The position numbers were made by a program, and so were the translations under genes. From positions 1 to 64,000 of the forward strand of contig CAZZHG010000015.1 in assembly GCA_964653655.1 (NCBI GenBank): DNA of 64,000 nt, read 5' to 3'. This document shows positions 25,460 to 34,085 of the stretch, in pieces (within the stretch, counting starts at the first letter, position 1; each line of letters opens with the position of its first letter). Source of the stretch: CAZZHG01 sp964653655 (GTDB taxonomy: Bacteria > Bdellovibrionota > FAC87 > UBA2466). The notes below the pieces were generated by a model that worked only from the letters and a program-made list of their open reading frames with translations, was not told where the DNA came from and made no database searches.

Positions 25460-26437
25460 TCACAGCCCCCCGAGAGAAAGCTCCGCCGCCGGAGTCGGGT
25501 GATGGCCGGGCCGCTCGTGAATCTTCTGAACGATGATCTTGGCGAACCGTAAGGCGCGCACACCGTCCCGGCCGCTCACGACCGGTTTGCGGGAGTGCCG
25601 GATGCAGTCCAGGAAATCCTTCATCTGATCGCGCAACGGATCGAGCACGAGGCGGTCTTGCCGGAGCAGGCGGATCGATTTGTCCTCCGCCCGGGAATAG
25701 ACCTTCACGCTGTTTTCGCAAAAATCCATGGAGGCGTAGGCCTCGTCGAAAAAGACGCGGAATTTGCGGACCGGCTCCATCGACACCCGGCTCACGTTCA
25801 TGTTCACGGCGGTGCCCGATCGGAACTCGAGACGAACGTTCGCCATATCCAGCTGATCGGTCAGCACGTGGATGCCGATGGCCGAGACGTGCTCGGGATC
25901 TTCCCCCATGAGCGAAAGCACCAGATCCAAATCATGAATCATCAAATCGGTCACTACATCGGCGCTCGGGTCCCTGGCCAGATGGGGGGTCAGCCTTTGC
26001 GTCTCGATGAATCGGGCGCGCCCCCGGGTTCCCGGGCCGGCAAGCGCCATGTAACGAAATCTCTCGATAAGCCCGACTTGCAGAATGAGATTCGACTTCT
26101 CGGCGAGTCTCACCAGCTCCTCCGCCTCATTGACGGAATCCGCGATGGGCTTTTCGACGAGGACATGCAGGCCCGATTCCAGCGCCGCTCTCGCCAGAGT
26201 GTAGTGGGTCGACGTGGGCGTGGCGATGACGGCCGCGTCGCTTTCGAAAAGCAGCGGGGCACTCTCACTGAAAACCGGAACGCCGTACTTGGCGGCAATC
26301 TGCGTGCGGCGGGCTTCGCTCGTATCGAATACGCCCGAGACTTCCACTCCGGGCAGGCTTTTCAGTTTCTGAAGATGGAGCTCTCCCATCTTTCCAACGC
26401 CGAAGACGGCGACGCGGATGGGAAGGGCAGCGCTCAC
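25460..26437 (-). CDS. Gfo/Idh/MocA oxidoreductase, GnnA-like
   Basis: The 325-residue protein has the N-terminal NAD(P) motif VAVFGVGKMGELHLQKL (about 9-25), VIATPTSTHYTLARAAL (about 70-86) and the family EKP motif (HVLVEKPIAD, about 91-100). His166 and Asp167 lie in MIHDLDLVL. Lying between lpxA and lpxB, it is likely a UDP-GlcNAc 3-dehydrogenase like GnnA, which makes the 3-keto intermediate for 2,3-diamino lipid A sugars. GnnA normally works with the aminotransferase GnnB, which is not in this operon. It overlaps lpxA by 4 bp. Confidence 0.82.
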   Translation of the reverse strand: MSAALPIRVAVFGVGKMGELHLQKLKSLPGVEVSGVFDTSEARRTQIAAKYGVPVFSESAPLLFESDAAVIATPTSTHYTLARAALESGLHVLVEKPIADSVNEAEELVRLAEKSNLILQVGLIERFRYMALAGPGTRGRARFIETQRLTPHLARDPSADVVTDLMIHDLDLVLSLMGEDPEHVSAIGIHVLTDQLDMANVRLEFRSGTAVNMNVSRVSMEPVRKFRVFFDEAYASMDFCENSVKVYSRAEDKSIRLLRQDRLVLDPLRDQMKDFLDCIRHSRKPVVSGRDGVRALRFAKIIVQKIHERPGHHPTPAAELSLGGL

Positions 26438-27207
26438 CGATGGATTCCCATCTTGGACTCACGCACGAAGTTCAAAAAGAGATTGATCTCGTCCCGATCT
26501 CCGAACTCCACGGCGGCCTTTTCGAGGGCGACCGAGATCGTGTGGTTCTGCATGTAGAAAATGCGGTAAAGCGAGCGAAGGCGCTGAATCGTGCCGGAGG
26601 AGAAGCCCTTTCGCTCGAGGCCGACGGTGTTGATCCCCTTCGGCTCGAACTCCATTCCCTTTCCCGTAACGTAAGGGGGCACGTCCTTGCGTAGCATCGA
26701 GGCCGCGGCAATGAAGGCGTAACGGCCGACCCGGCAATATTGGCTGATGAGCGTGACTCCGCTCAGGGTCGCATGATCCTCGACGGTAACGTGGCCCGCG
26801 AGCTGGCAGCCGTTCGCCATGATGACGCCATCGCCGATATGACAGTCGTGGGCGATGTGGCAGTAGGCCATGATGAAGGCGCCCTTGCCGATGGAGGTGC
26901 GGTTTCCGCCCACCTCCGTTCCCCGGTGAACGGTAACCATTTCCCGCAAGATAGTGTCGTCACCGATTGTAACCGTCGCATCCTTGCCGTCCTGCTTGAG
27001 GTGCTGAGGATCTTCTCCGACGACCGCGCCCGGATAGAGTTTCACCCGGGCCCCCAGAGTCGTGCCCTTACGCACGATGACTCTTTCCAGGATCTGGGAG
27101 CCGGCGCCGATTTTCACGCCGTCTTCGATGATCGAAAAAGCTCCTACGGAAACTCCCTCGCCGAGCTCCGCGCGGGGAGAAACGAGTGCGGTGGGATGAA
27201 TGTTCAT
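26434..27207 (-). CDS. lpxA: UDP-N-acetylglucosamine O-acyltransferase
   Basis: The 257-residue left-handed beta-helix enzyme begins NIHPTALVSPRAELGEGVSV. It carries AYCHIAHDCHIGDGVIMANG (the catalytic His of LpxA), and ends in the typical helical C-domain (SGTIQRLRSLYRIFY). It starts lipid A synthesis by acylating UDP-GlcNAc or its 3-amino analogue. The ATG at 27207 overlaps the lpxD stop by 4 bp. Unlike many bacteria there is no fabZ between lpxD and lpxA. Confidence 0.96.
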   Translation of the reverse strand: MNIHPTALVSPRAELGEGVSVGAFSIIEDGVKIGAGSQILERVIVRKGTTLGARVKLYPGAVVGEDPQHLKQDGKDATVTIGDDTILREMVTVHRGTEVGGNRTSIGKGAFIMAYCHIAHDCHIGDGVIMANGCQLAGHVTVEDHATLSGVTLISQYCRVGRYAFIAAASMLRKDVPPYVTGKGMEFEPKGINTVGLERKGFSSGTIQRLRSLYRIFYMQNHTISVALEKAAVEFGDRDEINLFLNFVRESKMGIHR

Positions 27208-28247
27208 TCGGCTTCCTCTTTGGCGAAGCGGGCCTCGAGTGCTTTCAGGCGCTGCCACATCTCGGGCAGCCGGCGCAGATATTTGATCACCGGTATCGCC
27301 TTTTCTTTCGAGATCGCCGGATAGAGCATGACCGTTTCGCCTTCTTTCACATGAGTGAATAAAGCGGAAGCCGCTCCCACCTTCGCCCCTTTTCCAATCT
27401 GGATGTGGTCCGCGATTCCGGCCTGGCCTCCGACCATGGTGTCGTCGCCGAGATTCGCCGAGCCGGCGATGCCGACCTGGGCGCAGAGAATGCAGCGCTT
27501 TCCGATCGTAACGTTGTGGCCGACGTGGACCATGTTATCGATCTTCGTTCCGGCGCCGATGCGGGTCTCCCCGATCGTCGCTCTATCGACGGTACAGTTG
27601 GCGCCGATGCGGACATCGTCTTCGATGACGACACTGCCCACCTGGGGCACTTCACGGGGCGCCTCGCCGTTCTCGCCGGGCACGAAGCCGAAACCGTCGC
27701 TGCCGAAAACCGATCCGGGAAAGAAAACACAACGCTCGCCGACGGTCACTCCTTCGAGGAGCGTGACCCGCGGATAGAGAATCGTTCCCGCCCCGACTTT
27801 CACGCCGTCGGCGATGAAACACTGAGCGCCGATGGAAACCCCCTCGCCGATTTCCGCGCGGCCGACGTAAGCATGCGCGCCCACGCCGACGCCGGGCGCG
27901 AGCTTTGCTCCCGAGTGAACGCTGGCGAGCTTCGAGATCTCGATTTCCCGCGGACGGCTATGAAAACGCCGCACGACGGACGAAAATGCCGCCTTCGGAT
28001 CCGGCACCACCAGAAAAGTGAGCGGCAACTCCGGCCGAACGAGATCGGCCGTGGTGAGCAGCACCACATTTCGGATCTTATCGAGCTGGGAAAGAAATCT
28101 TTTGTCAGAGAAATAAACGAGGGCACCGGCGGCGGCCGACGTAAGCGGAGACAGGCGTTCGACCGTCTGGGCCGCGTCGCCGACCACTTCGGCGCCGAGG
28201 ACTTGGCCTAACTCTCCGGCCGGTATGGGAAATTCTAGACTCTCCAT
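27204..28247 (-). CDS. lpxD: UDP-3-O-acylglucosamine N-acyltransferase
   Basis: The 347-residue protein has the LpxD N-terminal uridine-binding domain (about 1-100), then a long hexapeptide-repeat beta-helix, and a helical C-terminus. Diagnostic segments are SDGFGFVPGENGEAPREVPQ (about 187-206) and VHVGHNVTIGKRCILCAQVG, which holds the catalytic His. The ATG at 28247 has GGGAGG upstream. It is the first gene of the lpxD-lpxA-gfo-lpxB-lpxK-lpxL-GT2-cmk operon. Confidence 0.96.
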   Translation of the reverse strand: MESLEFPIPAGELGQVLGAEVVGDAAQTVERLSPLTSAAAGALVYFSDKRFLSQLDKIRNVVLLTTADLVRPELPLTFLVVPDPKAAFSSVVRRFHSRPREIEISKLASVHSGAKLAPGVGVGAHAYVGRAEIGEGVSIGAQCFIADGVKVGAGTILYPRVTLLEGVTVGERCVFFPGSVFGSDGFGFVPGENGEAPREVPQVGSVVIEDDVRIGANCTVDRATIGETRIGAGTKIDNMVHVGHNVTIGKRCILCAQVGIAGSANLGDDTMVGGQAGIADHIQIGKGAKVGAASALFTHVKEGETVMLYPAISKEKAIPVIKYLRRLPEMWQRLKALEARFAKEEAE

Positions 28248-28327
28248 GAGCCTCCCTAAGCTATCGCCGGGAGTCAGGGGAAGTAAAGGATCGGACTGAG
28301 AGGACTTTTTCTCTTAATGCGATGCGT

Positions 28328-28528
28328 CTAGTCCTCGTCTCGATTGGGCTTAGTGGGATTCGGAGATGAGGTGGCGGACTCGTCCTTTTCCCCTTCGATG
28401 CGGAACTTTTCCGTGGCCCAGCTCCCCAGATCCGCAGCCTTGCACCGGTCGCTGCAAAAGGGACGATAAGGGTTCGACTTCCATTCGCCGGGGGCGGCCT
28501 TTCCGCAGTGAGGACAGAGAGCTTTCAC
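28328..28528 (-). CDS. yacG: DNA gyrase inhibitor YacG-like zinc-finger protein
   Basis: The 66-residue protein shows CPHCGK (about 5-10), NPYRPFCSDRCKAADLGSWA (about 19-38) and EKFRIEG, the YacG pattern in which four cysteines bind zinc. YacG proteins bind GyrB and reduce gyrase activity. I chose the GTG at 28528 because it gives the usual family length; an ATG at 28591 would add 21 residues and overlap the inverted repeat at 28559. No good ribosome binding site decides. It lies just upstream of the lipid A operon in the same direction, 80 bp before lpxD. Confidence 0.8.
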   Translation of the reverse strand: MKALCPHCGKAAPGEWKSNPYRPFCSDRCKAADLGSWATEKFRIEGEKDESATSSPNPTKPNRDED

Positions 28529-28558
28529 GAAGGAAGGAATACAACATTCGAAGGGCAA

Positions 28559-28681
28559 GATCGAGATCGGGCACGAGAGCAAGGAAGTCATTCTGATCGC
28601 GTGAGAACGTAAGTGCAGGCTTACGCCTGGGGCAAGTGAACTCCAAGGAAGAGTACATTGCTCTCGAGCCCGATCTCGATC
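28559..28681. repeat. Long inverted repeat (24-bp arms) between a glycosyltransferase gene and yacG
   Basis: Positions 28559-28582 and 28658-28681 are complementary over 24 bp with a single mismatch (573 against 667). The 75-nt loop holds a further small hairpin (CGTAAG at 28608-28613, CTTACG at 28620-28625) and an 8-bp direct repeat CAAGGAAG (28580-28587, 28644-28651). It begins 4 bp after the GT4 stop. It could be a small mobile or dispersed element, or a strong 3' end hairpin for the GT4 mRNA. Confidence 0.8.
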
Positions 28682-28685
28682 TTTA

Positions 28686-29819
28686 TTAGGCGGTTTGAAG
28701 CTTCGGGACCGGGGAACTTTTCAGGCTGGTATAAAGATCGAAGACTTGGCCCGCGATGCGGTCCCAGTTCAGATCTTTGGCGACCCACGCTCTCGCCTGG
28801 GAGATACCGAGATCTTTTCCGGTCTTGGAAGCGTCGTCGATCTGCTTCAACACGGAGGCCAGGCTTTCGACGTTGTTTTGTGGATACAGACAACTTGGGA
28901 AAAACTTGCGCAGATACTCCGCGCTTCCGCTGTCTTCCGGAACGACCGGCACCACGCCCGCCGCGACCGTTTCAAAGGGAACGCGGCCGAAGGGCTCGTC
29001 CTTCGAGGGATAAACCACTCCGAGGGAATTGCGGATGATGTTCCACTTCTCGCCGCCGTAGGTGGCCTCGCGCATCCGGAAACAATCACGCAGCCCGAGG
29101 GCGTGGCTCTTTCTTTCGAGAAGCACGTCGTAATCGCGCTCCACGGGGCCCATGCACCAGAGAGCCGCGGTTCCGCCGTTCCTGCGGTAGAGCGCAAAAG
29201 CATCGAGGAGGAACAGAAGATTTTTTCTCGCCTCGAGCCGGCCGTAATAAAGAAAGTAGCGGCCCGCCCCGGTCGGCTTGCCGTCGCTCGGCGGAACGGT
29301 GATGCCGTTGGGGATCACCGACATCCTTTCCTCGGGAATTCCGTAAGGCGCGAGTTGCCCCGCCTCGTAGTGGCTGAGCAAAATTATCTTCGCCGCCGAG
29401 CGGACAATGGGATTGCCCAGGTACTTATTGAAAACTTTCTTGCGCCAAACCTTGCGGTGCCCGACGAGAAGCATACCCCGCGGGTGAAGCACGTACGGAA
29501 TGCCCCGCTGGCGAGCGATCTCGGCGAGAAAATAATTTTCCCATCTCCAGTGGCCGTTCAAATGGAGAAGATCGACCCCTTCGAAGAGATCGCGCACGGG
29601 AGAGGCCTTCCCCCGCCACGCGTGAACCGCGTCTATGGGACGGAAGGCGTGGCCTTCCCGCACACCGAACTGGCGGAGGAACGTCAGATCCAAGCGATCC
29701 GTCGGACAAAGTACGGAAACGCTGCAATGGGCACCCAGGTGAGCCGCAAGAGACGCCTCGGAGATGGGGGCGCCCCCATAGCGGGCGCTGAGGCCCGAAC
29801 TGACGAAAAGGACACGCAT
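28686..29819 (-). CDS. Glycosyltransferase family 4 (GT-B)
   Basis: The 377-residue protein starts with MRVLFVSSGLSARYGGAPIS, a typical GT-B acceptor domain with glycine-rich loop. It has HPRGMLL near residue 120 and a GT4 donor domain with VIPNGITVPP (about 170-179), YYGRLEARKNLLFLLDAF (about 192-209) and PSKDEPFGRVPFETVAAGVV (about 279-298), which holds the EX7E-type motif. It should transfer a nucleotide sugar in LPS or polysaccharide synthesis. The ATG at 29819 directly precedes the first strand. It is divergent from the lipoprotein gene at 29955 and followed at once by the long inverted repeat. Confidence 0.88.
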   Translation of the reverse strand: MRVLFVSSGLSARYGGAPISEASLAAHLGAHCSVSVLCPTDRLDLTFLRQFGVREGHAFRPIDAVHAWRGKASPVRDLFEGVDLLHLNGHWRWENYFLAEIARQRGIPYVLHPRGMLLVGHRKVWRKKVFNKYLGNPIVRSAAKIILLSHYEAGQLAPYGIPEERMSVIPNGITVPPSDGKPTGAGRYFLYYGRLEARKNLLFLLDAFALYRRNGGTAALWCMGPVERDYDVLLERKSHALGLRDCFRMREATYGGEKWNIIRNSLGVVYPSKDEPFGRVPFETVAAGVVPVVPEDSGSAEYLRKFFPSCLYPQNNVESLASVLKQIDDASKTGKDLGISQARAWVAKDLNWDRIAGQVFDLYTSLKSSPVPKLQTA

Positions 29820-29954
29820 AAAAGAATTATAGCCCACTGCCGTAGACGGTCGGTGCGTTAAGACAAATCGTATACGGCCCTTGGCCGACTCCTTGCACAA
29901 CTACCGGCAGTCCGCGGGCAACCCGTTGTCGCCCGCATGTTGGAGCGTACGTTG

Positions 29955-30473
29955 ATGCGGAAGTTGGTCTGGATAGCCGCCTTGTTCTTGTTCATCGGTT
30001 GCGGCAAAAAAGGGCACTACCTCAATTGGCCCGCCACCTTGGGCGGAATCGAGGGCTTTTCCGAAAAGCAGAAGGAGCAAGTGCTCGGCGCCATCGGTGA
30101 GCTCAACGGAAAAGTCCGCCGTACCGTTCTCAGCCCTTCCGCCCTTCAATCGTCGGATGGCGACGAGGGCTCTCCCATTTACATCAAGTTCGCCGACAGC
30201 ATTCCGGAGCGGACCAACGTCATCGCCGGCCGCGCCACCGTCGACGGCGAAAAATGCGTCGTCCTGATTTCTTCGGTCGTCGCAGACAACAACGATCTTC
30301 TCTTGCCGGTTCTCTGGCACGAGCTCGGGCACTGCGCGGGCCTCGATCACGATCCGCTCGAAGGCGAGATCATGTACAAGACCACCCGGCCGATTAAGAG
30401 TTACGACGAGGCCGCCCAGTCCAGATTCTTCGCGAAAGTTCTGGAAGCGTCCGGCCTAAGCGCGAAGCCCTAA
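29955..30473 (+). CDS. Lipoprotein with zinc-metalloprotease (metzincin-like) motif
   Basis: The 172-residue product has a lipobox (LFLFIGCGKK, Cys at about residue 15), so it should be a lipoprotein. Its C-terminal part carries HELGHCAGLDH (His122, Glu123, His126, His132) followed by a Met in GEIMYK about ten residues later. That is the HExxHxxGxxH plus Met-turn of matrixin/metzincin peptidases. It is small, little more than a minimal catalytic domain. The ATG at 29955 has GGAG nine bases upstream; an ATG at 29937 is an alternative. The PilZ gene follows at 19 bp. Target unknown. Confidence 0.75.
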   Translation: MRKLVWIAALFLFIGCGKKGHYLNWPATLGGIEGFSEKQKEQVLGAIGELNGKVRRTVLSPSALQSSDGDEGSPIYIKFADSIPERTNVIAGRATVDGEKCVVLISSVVADNNDLLLPVLWHELGHCAGLDHDPLEGEIMYKTTRPIKSYDEAAQSRFFAKVLEASGLSAKP

Positions 30474-30491
30474 GCCGGTTATAATATCTTA

Positions 30492-30920
30492 ATGAAACCA
30501 AATCTGCGTCCCGCCGCCCCGAGCCGCCGCGCTCAGGCGCGTATCACCGTCCAAATCCCCGCCCGCGTTTACCGGCCCAATAAGCCGCAGGAAGCCGTCG
30601 AAGCGGAGATCAAGAACATCTCCACGGGCGGTGCCTACATCCATTGCCGCATTCCCATGCAGGTGGATCAGGAGCTGATGATCGAGATTCACTTCGGCGA
30701 AGGTAAGGTTATTCCGGTCCGTGTCGTCGAGGAATTGCCGGACGAAGTACCGAGCTCACCCGGTCAAGACAAAGCCCTTTCGCGGGTCCGCTGGACCGAG
30801 CAGAAGGCCGCGCTGGGATTCGGCGTGGAGTTTTCCTCCCAGGGGCCCGAGATGCAGAAGTATCTGGCTTCTCTCGTCGCCTACTACGAGAAGCTCACGA
30901 AGGCCGGCGTTACTTTCTAG
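30492..30920 (+). CDS. PilZ domain protein (c-di-GMP effector)
   Basis: The 142-residue protein has the two c-di-GMP-binding PilZ motifs: the RxxxR motif at Arg13-Arg17 and the [DN]xSxxG motif as NISTGGAYIH (about 41-50). Most of the protein is the PilZ beta-barrel with a C-terminal helix. It probably changes partner binding when it binds c-di-GMP. It follows the metzincin-like lipoprotein gene by 19 bp, so they may be cotranscribed, and its stop overlaps the convergent gene at 30917. Confidence 0.88.
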   Translation: MKPNLRPAAPSRRAQARITVQIPARVYRPNKPQEAVEAEIKNISTGGAYIHCRIPMQVDQELMIEIHFGEGKVIPVRVVEELPDEVPSSPGQDKALSRVRWTEQKAALGFGVEFSSQGPEMQKYLASLVAYYEKLTKAGVTF

Positions 30921-31483
30921 AGCTTGCCCATCAAAAGTGAGATTCCGATCGTCGCGCTGTGAAGGCGGCTGTTGGTCGGAAGAAAATATCCAAGTGTCCC
31001 CACGAGGGTCATTGAGTTGCGCAGGCGTATTTCCATTTCGACGCTCGGATAGAAGAGCACGAAGCCGCCGGAAGAAATCTTGTCGTAGGTCGTGGATGTG
31101 ATCGTTTCGCTCGTCACCCTCGACACCGCGAAGCCGCCTCCGCCCACCATCATTCCCGCGGTCAGCCAGGACGTGATGCTGTACTCGGACACCACTCCGC
31201 CGTAACCCATTCCGAAGCTCACGTTGTCGCCGGCGCCCCACGCGAAGCCGCCGCCTCCGCCGCCGCCAAGCCGGAAATTTTTCGTGATGGAGCCCATCCC
31301 TTTTCCGCCGACCACCATGATGTTGCCGGAGAGAAGCGGATCGAAAGCGCTGAGAGGCTTGACGTGAAACTGGATGAAGGGGCCGCCGCGGCCGTTGGCG
31401 ACTTCAGAGCGTGCCGCGGGCGCAAGGCAAAGCAGCGCCGCCATCCACCCAATGCGGAGAACCATGTGGCGAGTCAATTTCAC
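30917..31483 (-). CDS. Exported protein, small outer-membrane beta-barrel-like
   Basis: The 188-residue product has a signal peptide (about residues 1-26, ending PAARSE). A glycine- and aromatic-rich sequence with alternating polar and hydrophobic residues follows, and the end SATIGISLLMGKL fits a beta-barrel strand. It carries a glycine run (LGGGGGGGFAWG). It is probably a small outer-membrane or periplasmic beta protein; function unknown. The gene is convergent with PilZ. Confidence 0.6.
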   Translation of the reverse strand: MKLTRHMVLRIGWMAALLCLAPAARSEVANGRGGPFIQFHVKPLSAFDPLLSGNIMVVGGKGMGSITKNFRLGGGGGGGFAWGAGDNVSFGMGYGGVVSEYSITSWLTAGMMVGGGGFAVSRVTSETITSTTYDKISSGGFVLFYPSVEMEIRLRNSMTLVGTLGYFLPTNSRLHSATIGISLLMGKL

Positions 31484-31526
31484 GGAATGAGTCTAGTTAC
31501 ATTGTAGAGTCGTCGACGCCATTTGG

Positions 31527-32582
31527 CTAATCGGCGCGGCCAGGTTCGGTCAGCCGGCCCACCGCATGGGGGGTTCCCTCGACCCGGGCCGCGGCGGAGA
31601 TCTCCATGAACTGTGCCTTTCTCTGAAGATCCTTGATGGTGGCCGCGCCGCAGTAGGTCAGCCCCGAGCGAATGCCTCCCATGATGTCGCGGATGATGTC
31701 GCGCACGGGCCCCCGGCAGACGACCTCAACGGCAACGCCTTCGGCGGTCTTCCACTCGGACATGCCGCCCATGAAATCTTCCTGCGCCTCGCGGGAAGCC
31801 ATCCCGCGGAACCGCTTGAACTTGATTTTGGTTCCGCCCGGCCCCGCCTTTTCGATGGCCTGGCCCGGAGTCTCGTCGGTGCCGGCAAGCATCCCACCAA
31901 GCATTACGAAATCCGCTCCCGCGGCCAGCGCTTTAACGGCGTCCGCCGGACTTTTCGTTCCGCCGTCGGAGATGAGAAGGCGATCTACTTTGCGGCATTC
32001 TTGAATCGCCGTGAGCTGAGGCACGCCGAAACCCGTCTTGAGACGGGTCGTACAGACGGAGCCCGAGCCGATTCCCACCTTGATGGCGTCGGCTCCCGCG
32101 GCGGCGAGATAATCGGCGCCCGCGTAGGTCGCGACGTTACCGGCTATAAGAAGCAAATTGTCGCCATGACCGTCTCTGAGCTGGCGGATCGTGCGGTTCA
32201 CTTCCTTCGAATGGCCGTGGGCGACATCCACGCAGATGATCGTCGCACCGGCCGCGATCAGCGCCTCCGCCCGCGCGAGACCGTCTTTGCCGAGACCGAT
32301 CGAAACGCCGACTTTCGAAGGGTGCTTCAGTTTCTTGAAGAGCGCCACGTTGTCCTCGATGGAAAGAAAACGGTGGAGAATCGACATTCCGCCGAGCTCG
32401 CTCATGGCATTGGCCATTTCGAGGCCCGTGATGGTGTCCATGTTGCTGGAGATGAGCGGGAGCTCGAAGGACTGGCCCCTTATCTCCACCTTGGTCGTCA
32501 CGTTCTGACGAGACTTAATCCCGTTATAGCCGGGCACCAAAAGTACGTCGTCGAAAGACAATCCCTTGCCGGCGCTGATCAT
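31527..32582 (-). CDS. guaC: GMP reductase / CBS-less IMP dehydrogenase family protein
   Basis: The 351-residue TIM-barrel protein has KGLSFDDVLLVPGY (about 6-19), the nucleotide loop GIGSGSVCTTRLKTGFGVPQ with the catalytic Cys (about 165-185), SDGGTKSPADAVKALAAGAD and VMLGGMLAG. No CBS pair interrupts the barrel. Residues around the active-site loop and C-terminus (KTGFGVPQ, VCRGPV, GGIRSGLTY) look more like GMP reductase, so purine salvage (GMP to IMP) is preferred. A CBS-less IMPDH is the alternative. The ATG at 32582 has GAGGAG upstream. Confidence 0.82.
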   Translation of the reverse strand: MISAGKGLSFDDVLLVPGYNGIKSRQNVTTKVEIRGQSFELPLISSNMDTITGLEMANAMSELGGMSILHRFLSIEDNVALFKKLKHPSKVGVSIGLGKDGLARAEALIAAGATIICVDVAHGHSKEVNRTIRQLRDGHGDNLLLIAGNVATYAGADYLAAAGADAIKVGIGSGSVCTTRLKTGFGVPQLTAIQECRKVDRLLISDGGTKSPADAVKALAAGADFVMLGGMLAGTDETPGQAIEKAGPGGTKIKFKRFRGMASREAQEDFMGGMSEWKTAEGVAVEVVCRGPVRDIIRDIMGGIRSGLTYCGAATIKDLQRKAQFMEISAAARVEGTPHAVGRLTEPGRAD

Positions 32583-32593
32583 GAATATCTCCT

Positions 32594-33109
32594 CTATCGG
32601 AACAGGAACGTTACGTTCATGTTCATCCAAATGGCAAAATAGTTTCCGATCACGCCCGGCCGCAGCTGACCCCGGACGAAGACGTCTTCGTCGACTTCCT
32701 GGCTAACGGCGATGTCGCCGAGAACCGCGTAAGTTATCGACGGAAAGCTGGCCAGCCTGTCCGTGGACGCGATGCCGGCAGCCACTCCGAGGGAAAGGTT
32801 CGATTTCGTCGTCTTATCCAGCGCGATCTCGTACCAGAACGTGCCCAGGATCGTATAGATCGAACCAGGGGAATAAAGAGCAAAGTCGATCTCGGGACCG
32901 GCGAAAGCGGGGAATGCCTCGGAAATGGGAAACCCGAGCTGACCGCCCACCACGAGCGAAGAACCCTTCGCCAGACCAAGACCCAGAAGTCCGTTGTACT
33001 TCACCTTCAGTGGGCCGGGCTTTTTCACGGTCTTCTTTTCGGCGGGCGTATCGGCGCCGTGCGCCCCAAAGCACAGCACCATCGCGAGCCCGAGCAGAAG
33101 CCGCCTCAT
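32594..33109 (-). CDS. Exported protein, outer-membrane beta-barrel-like
   Basis: The 171-residue protein has a signal peptide (about 1-18, FGAHGAD cleavage region), a Lys/Pro stretch, then beta-rich sequence ending in MNMNVTFLFR, whose final Phe-x-Phe/Arg resembles a terminal barrel strand. It may be a small outer-membrane protein like the one at 30917. The ATG at 33109 overlaps the upstream stop as ATGA, which I prefer over the ATG two codons earlier. It ends 12 bp before guaC's start. Confidence 0.55.
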   Translation of the reverse strand: MRRLLLGLAMVLCFGAHGADTPAEKKTVKKPGPLKVKYNGLLGLGLAKGSSLVVGGQLGFPISEAFPAFAGPEIDFALYSPGSIYTILGTFWYEIALDKTTKSNLSLGVAAGIASTDRLASFPSITYAVLGDIAVSQEVDEDVFVRGQLRPGVIGNYFAIWMNMNVTFLFR

Positions 33110-34059
33110 TTCCATGCCGCTAGCCGCTCCTTCTGATGCAGCTCGACGGCTTCCTGCATTTTTCCTTTATAGAGCATCCGGATGAGACCCGACTTTTTCA
33201 GCTCGTCCAGCTCCATCATGTCGGTCTGAACGAGGATGGATTTCTCGCCGTCCGGAATCAGCTCGTAAATAGTGTAGGAAGAGTCGAAGTAGTGATTCGA
33301 GTAGAGGTGGAGATCGAAAAAGACGAAAGTGCCGTCCTTTTCGAACTCCAGGACCTCGGAGACACGCCACACGGGCTGCATCTTCTGGATCTCGAGATAA
33401 AGACGCTCTTGCTGGAGAAACGTATTCTTCAGGCTCGCCGGCGCCTTTGCTTTTTTCCAGAGCCCGTCGGTCAGGTACTGGAATTCTTCGGCATACTTTT
33501 TGGAAAACCAGGGAAACATCGCGAGCGATTCGCGTACCGCGGGAATGTTGTCCTTGCGGTCCTCGTAACCCTTCAGCTCGCGGCCCGAGAGAAAGCGGCG
33601 GATTCGGTCGGCGACGATGCCGTTGTAAACTCCCCGGCGCTTTTCCTTCGCGGAGCCCTCGATCGTCTTGATCTCGGTCTCGATGTTGAGCTTCATCAGG
33701 CAATACTTCGCCGTGCAGTCGTCGATGCCTTCGCCCTGCTTGCCTTCCGTGACGAATCCGGGAAGGGGAAAGCCCGAGGCCGAGTAAAGATCCGGGTTCG
33801 GATCGCGCCCCTCCTTGGGGAGGCCCTTACCGTTGTCGCGGAAAAATTTTCTCAGAACTTCGGCCGTCTGGGCCGCGCTCTTGGTTCCCTGAATCGCCGT
33901 CTGAGTGAGCAGGTAAGGAAAGTTGTACTCCTCGTAACTTACCGACGAGCGATCGCGGACTTTTTGAAGGTACGGGCGATCGACGTTCTCTTCCGCGGCT
34001 TGCGCGAGGAAGCCGAGAACGCAGAGGAGGAGAGCACCGTGGCGGAGGGCGGTTCGCAT
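33106..34059 (-). CDS. Hypothetical exported protein
   Basis: The 317-residue product has a signal peptide (about 1-21, LCVLGFLAQA) and a mature part with a single CTAKYC pair, but no domain I recognise. The N-terminal ATG at 34059 gives a normal signal peptide; the open frame runs further upstream but without one. It lies between a TPR gene (27 bp upstream) and the beta-barrel-like gene it overlaps, in the bamD-TPR-this-33109 series. Its role is probably in the envelope. Confidence 0.65.
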   Translation of the reverse strand: MRTALRHGALLLCVLGFLAQAAEENVDRPYLQKVRDRSSVSYEEYNFPYLLTQTAIQGTKSAAQTAEVLRKFFRDNGKGLPKEGRDPNPDLYSASGFPLPGFVTEGKQGEGIDDCTAKYCLMKLNIETEIKTIEGSAKEKRRGVYNGIVADRIRRFLSGRELKGYEDRKDNIPAVRESLAMFPWFSKKYAEEFQYLTDGLWKKAKAPASLKNTFLQQERLYLEIQKMQPVWRVSEVLEFEKDGTFVFFDLHLYSNHYFDSSYTIYELIPDGEKSILVQTDMMELDELKKSGLIRMLYKGKMQEAVELHQKERLAAWK

Positions 34060-34085
34060 CGGAACTTTCTTTTGTAGAGAGGAGC

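Noticed and set aside
24292..25536. Long open frame on the plus strand antisense to lpxB
   Set aside because: It lies entirely over a clear lpxB/Gfo-Idh coding region and has the Arg/Gly/Pro composition of a GC-rich shadow frame.
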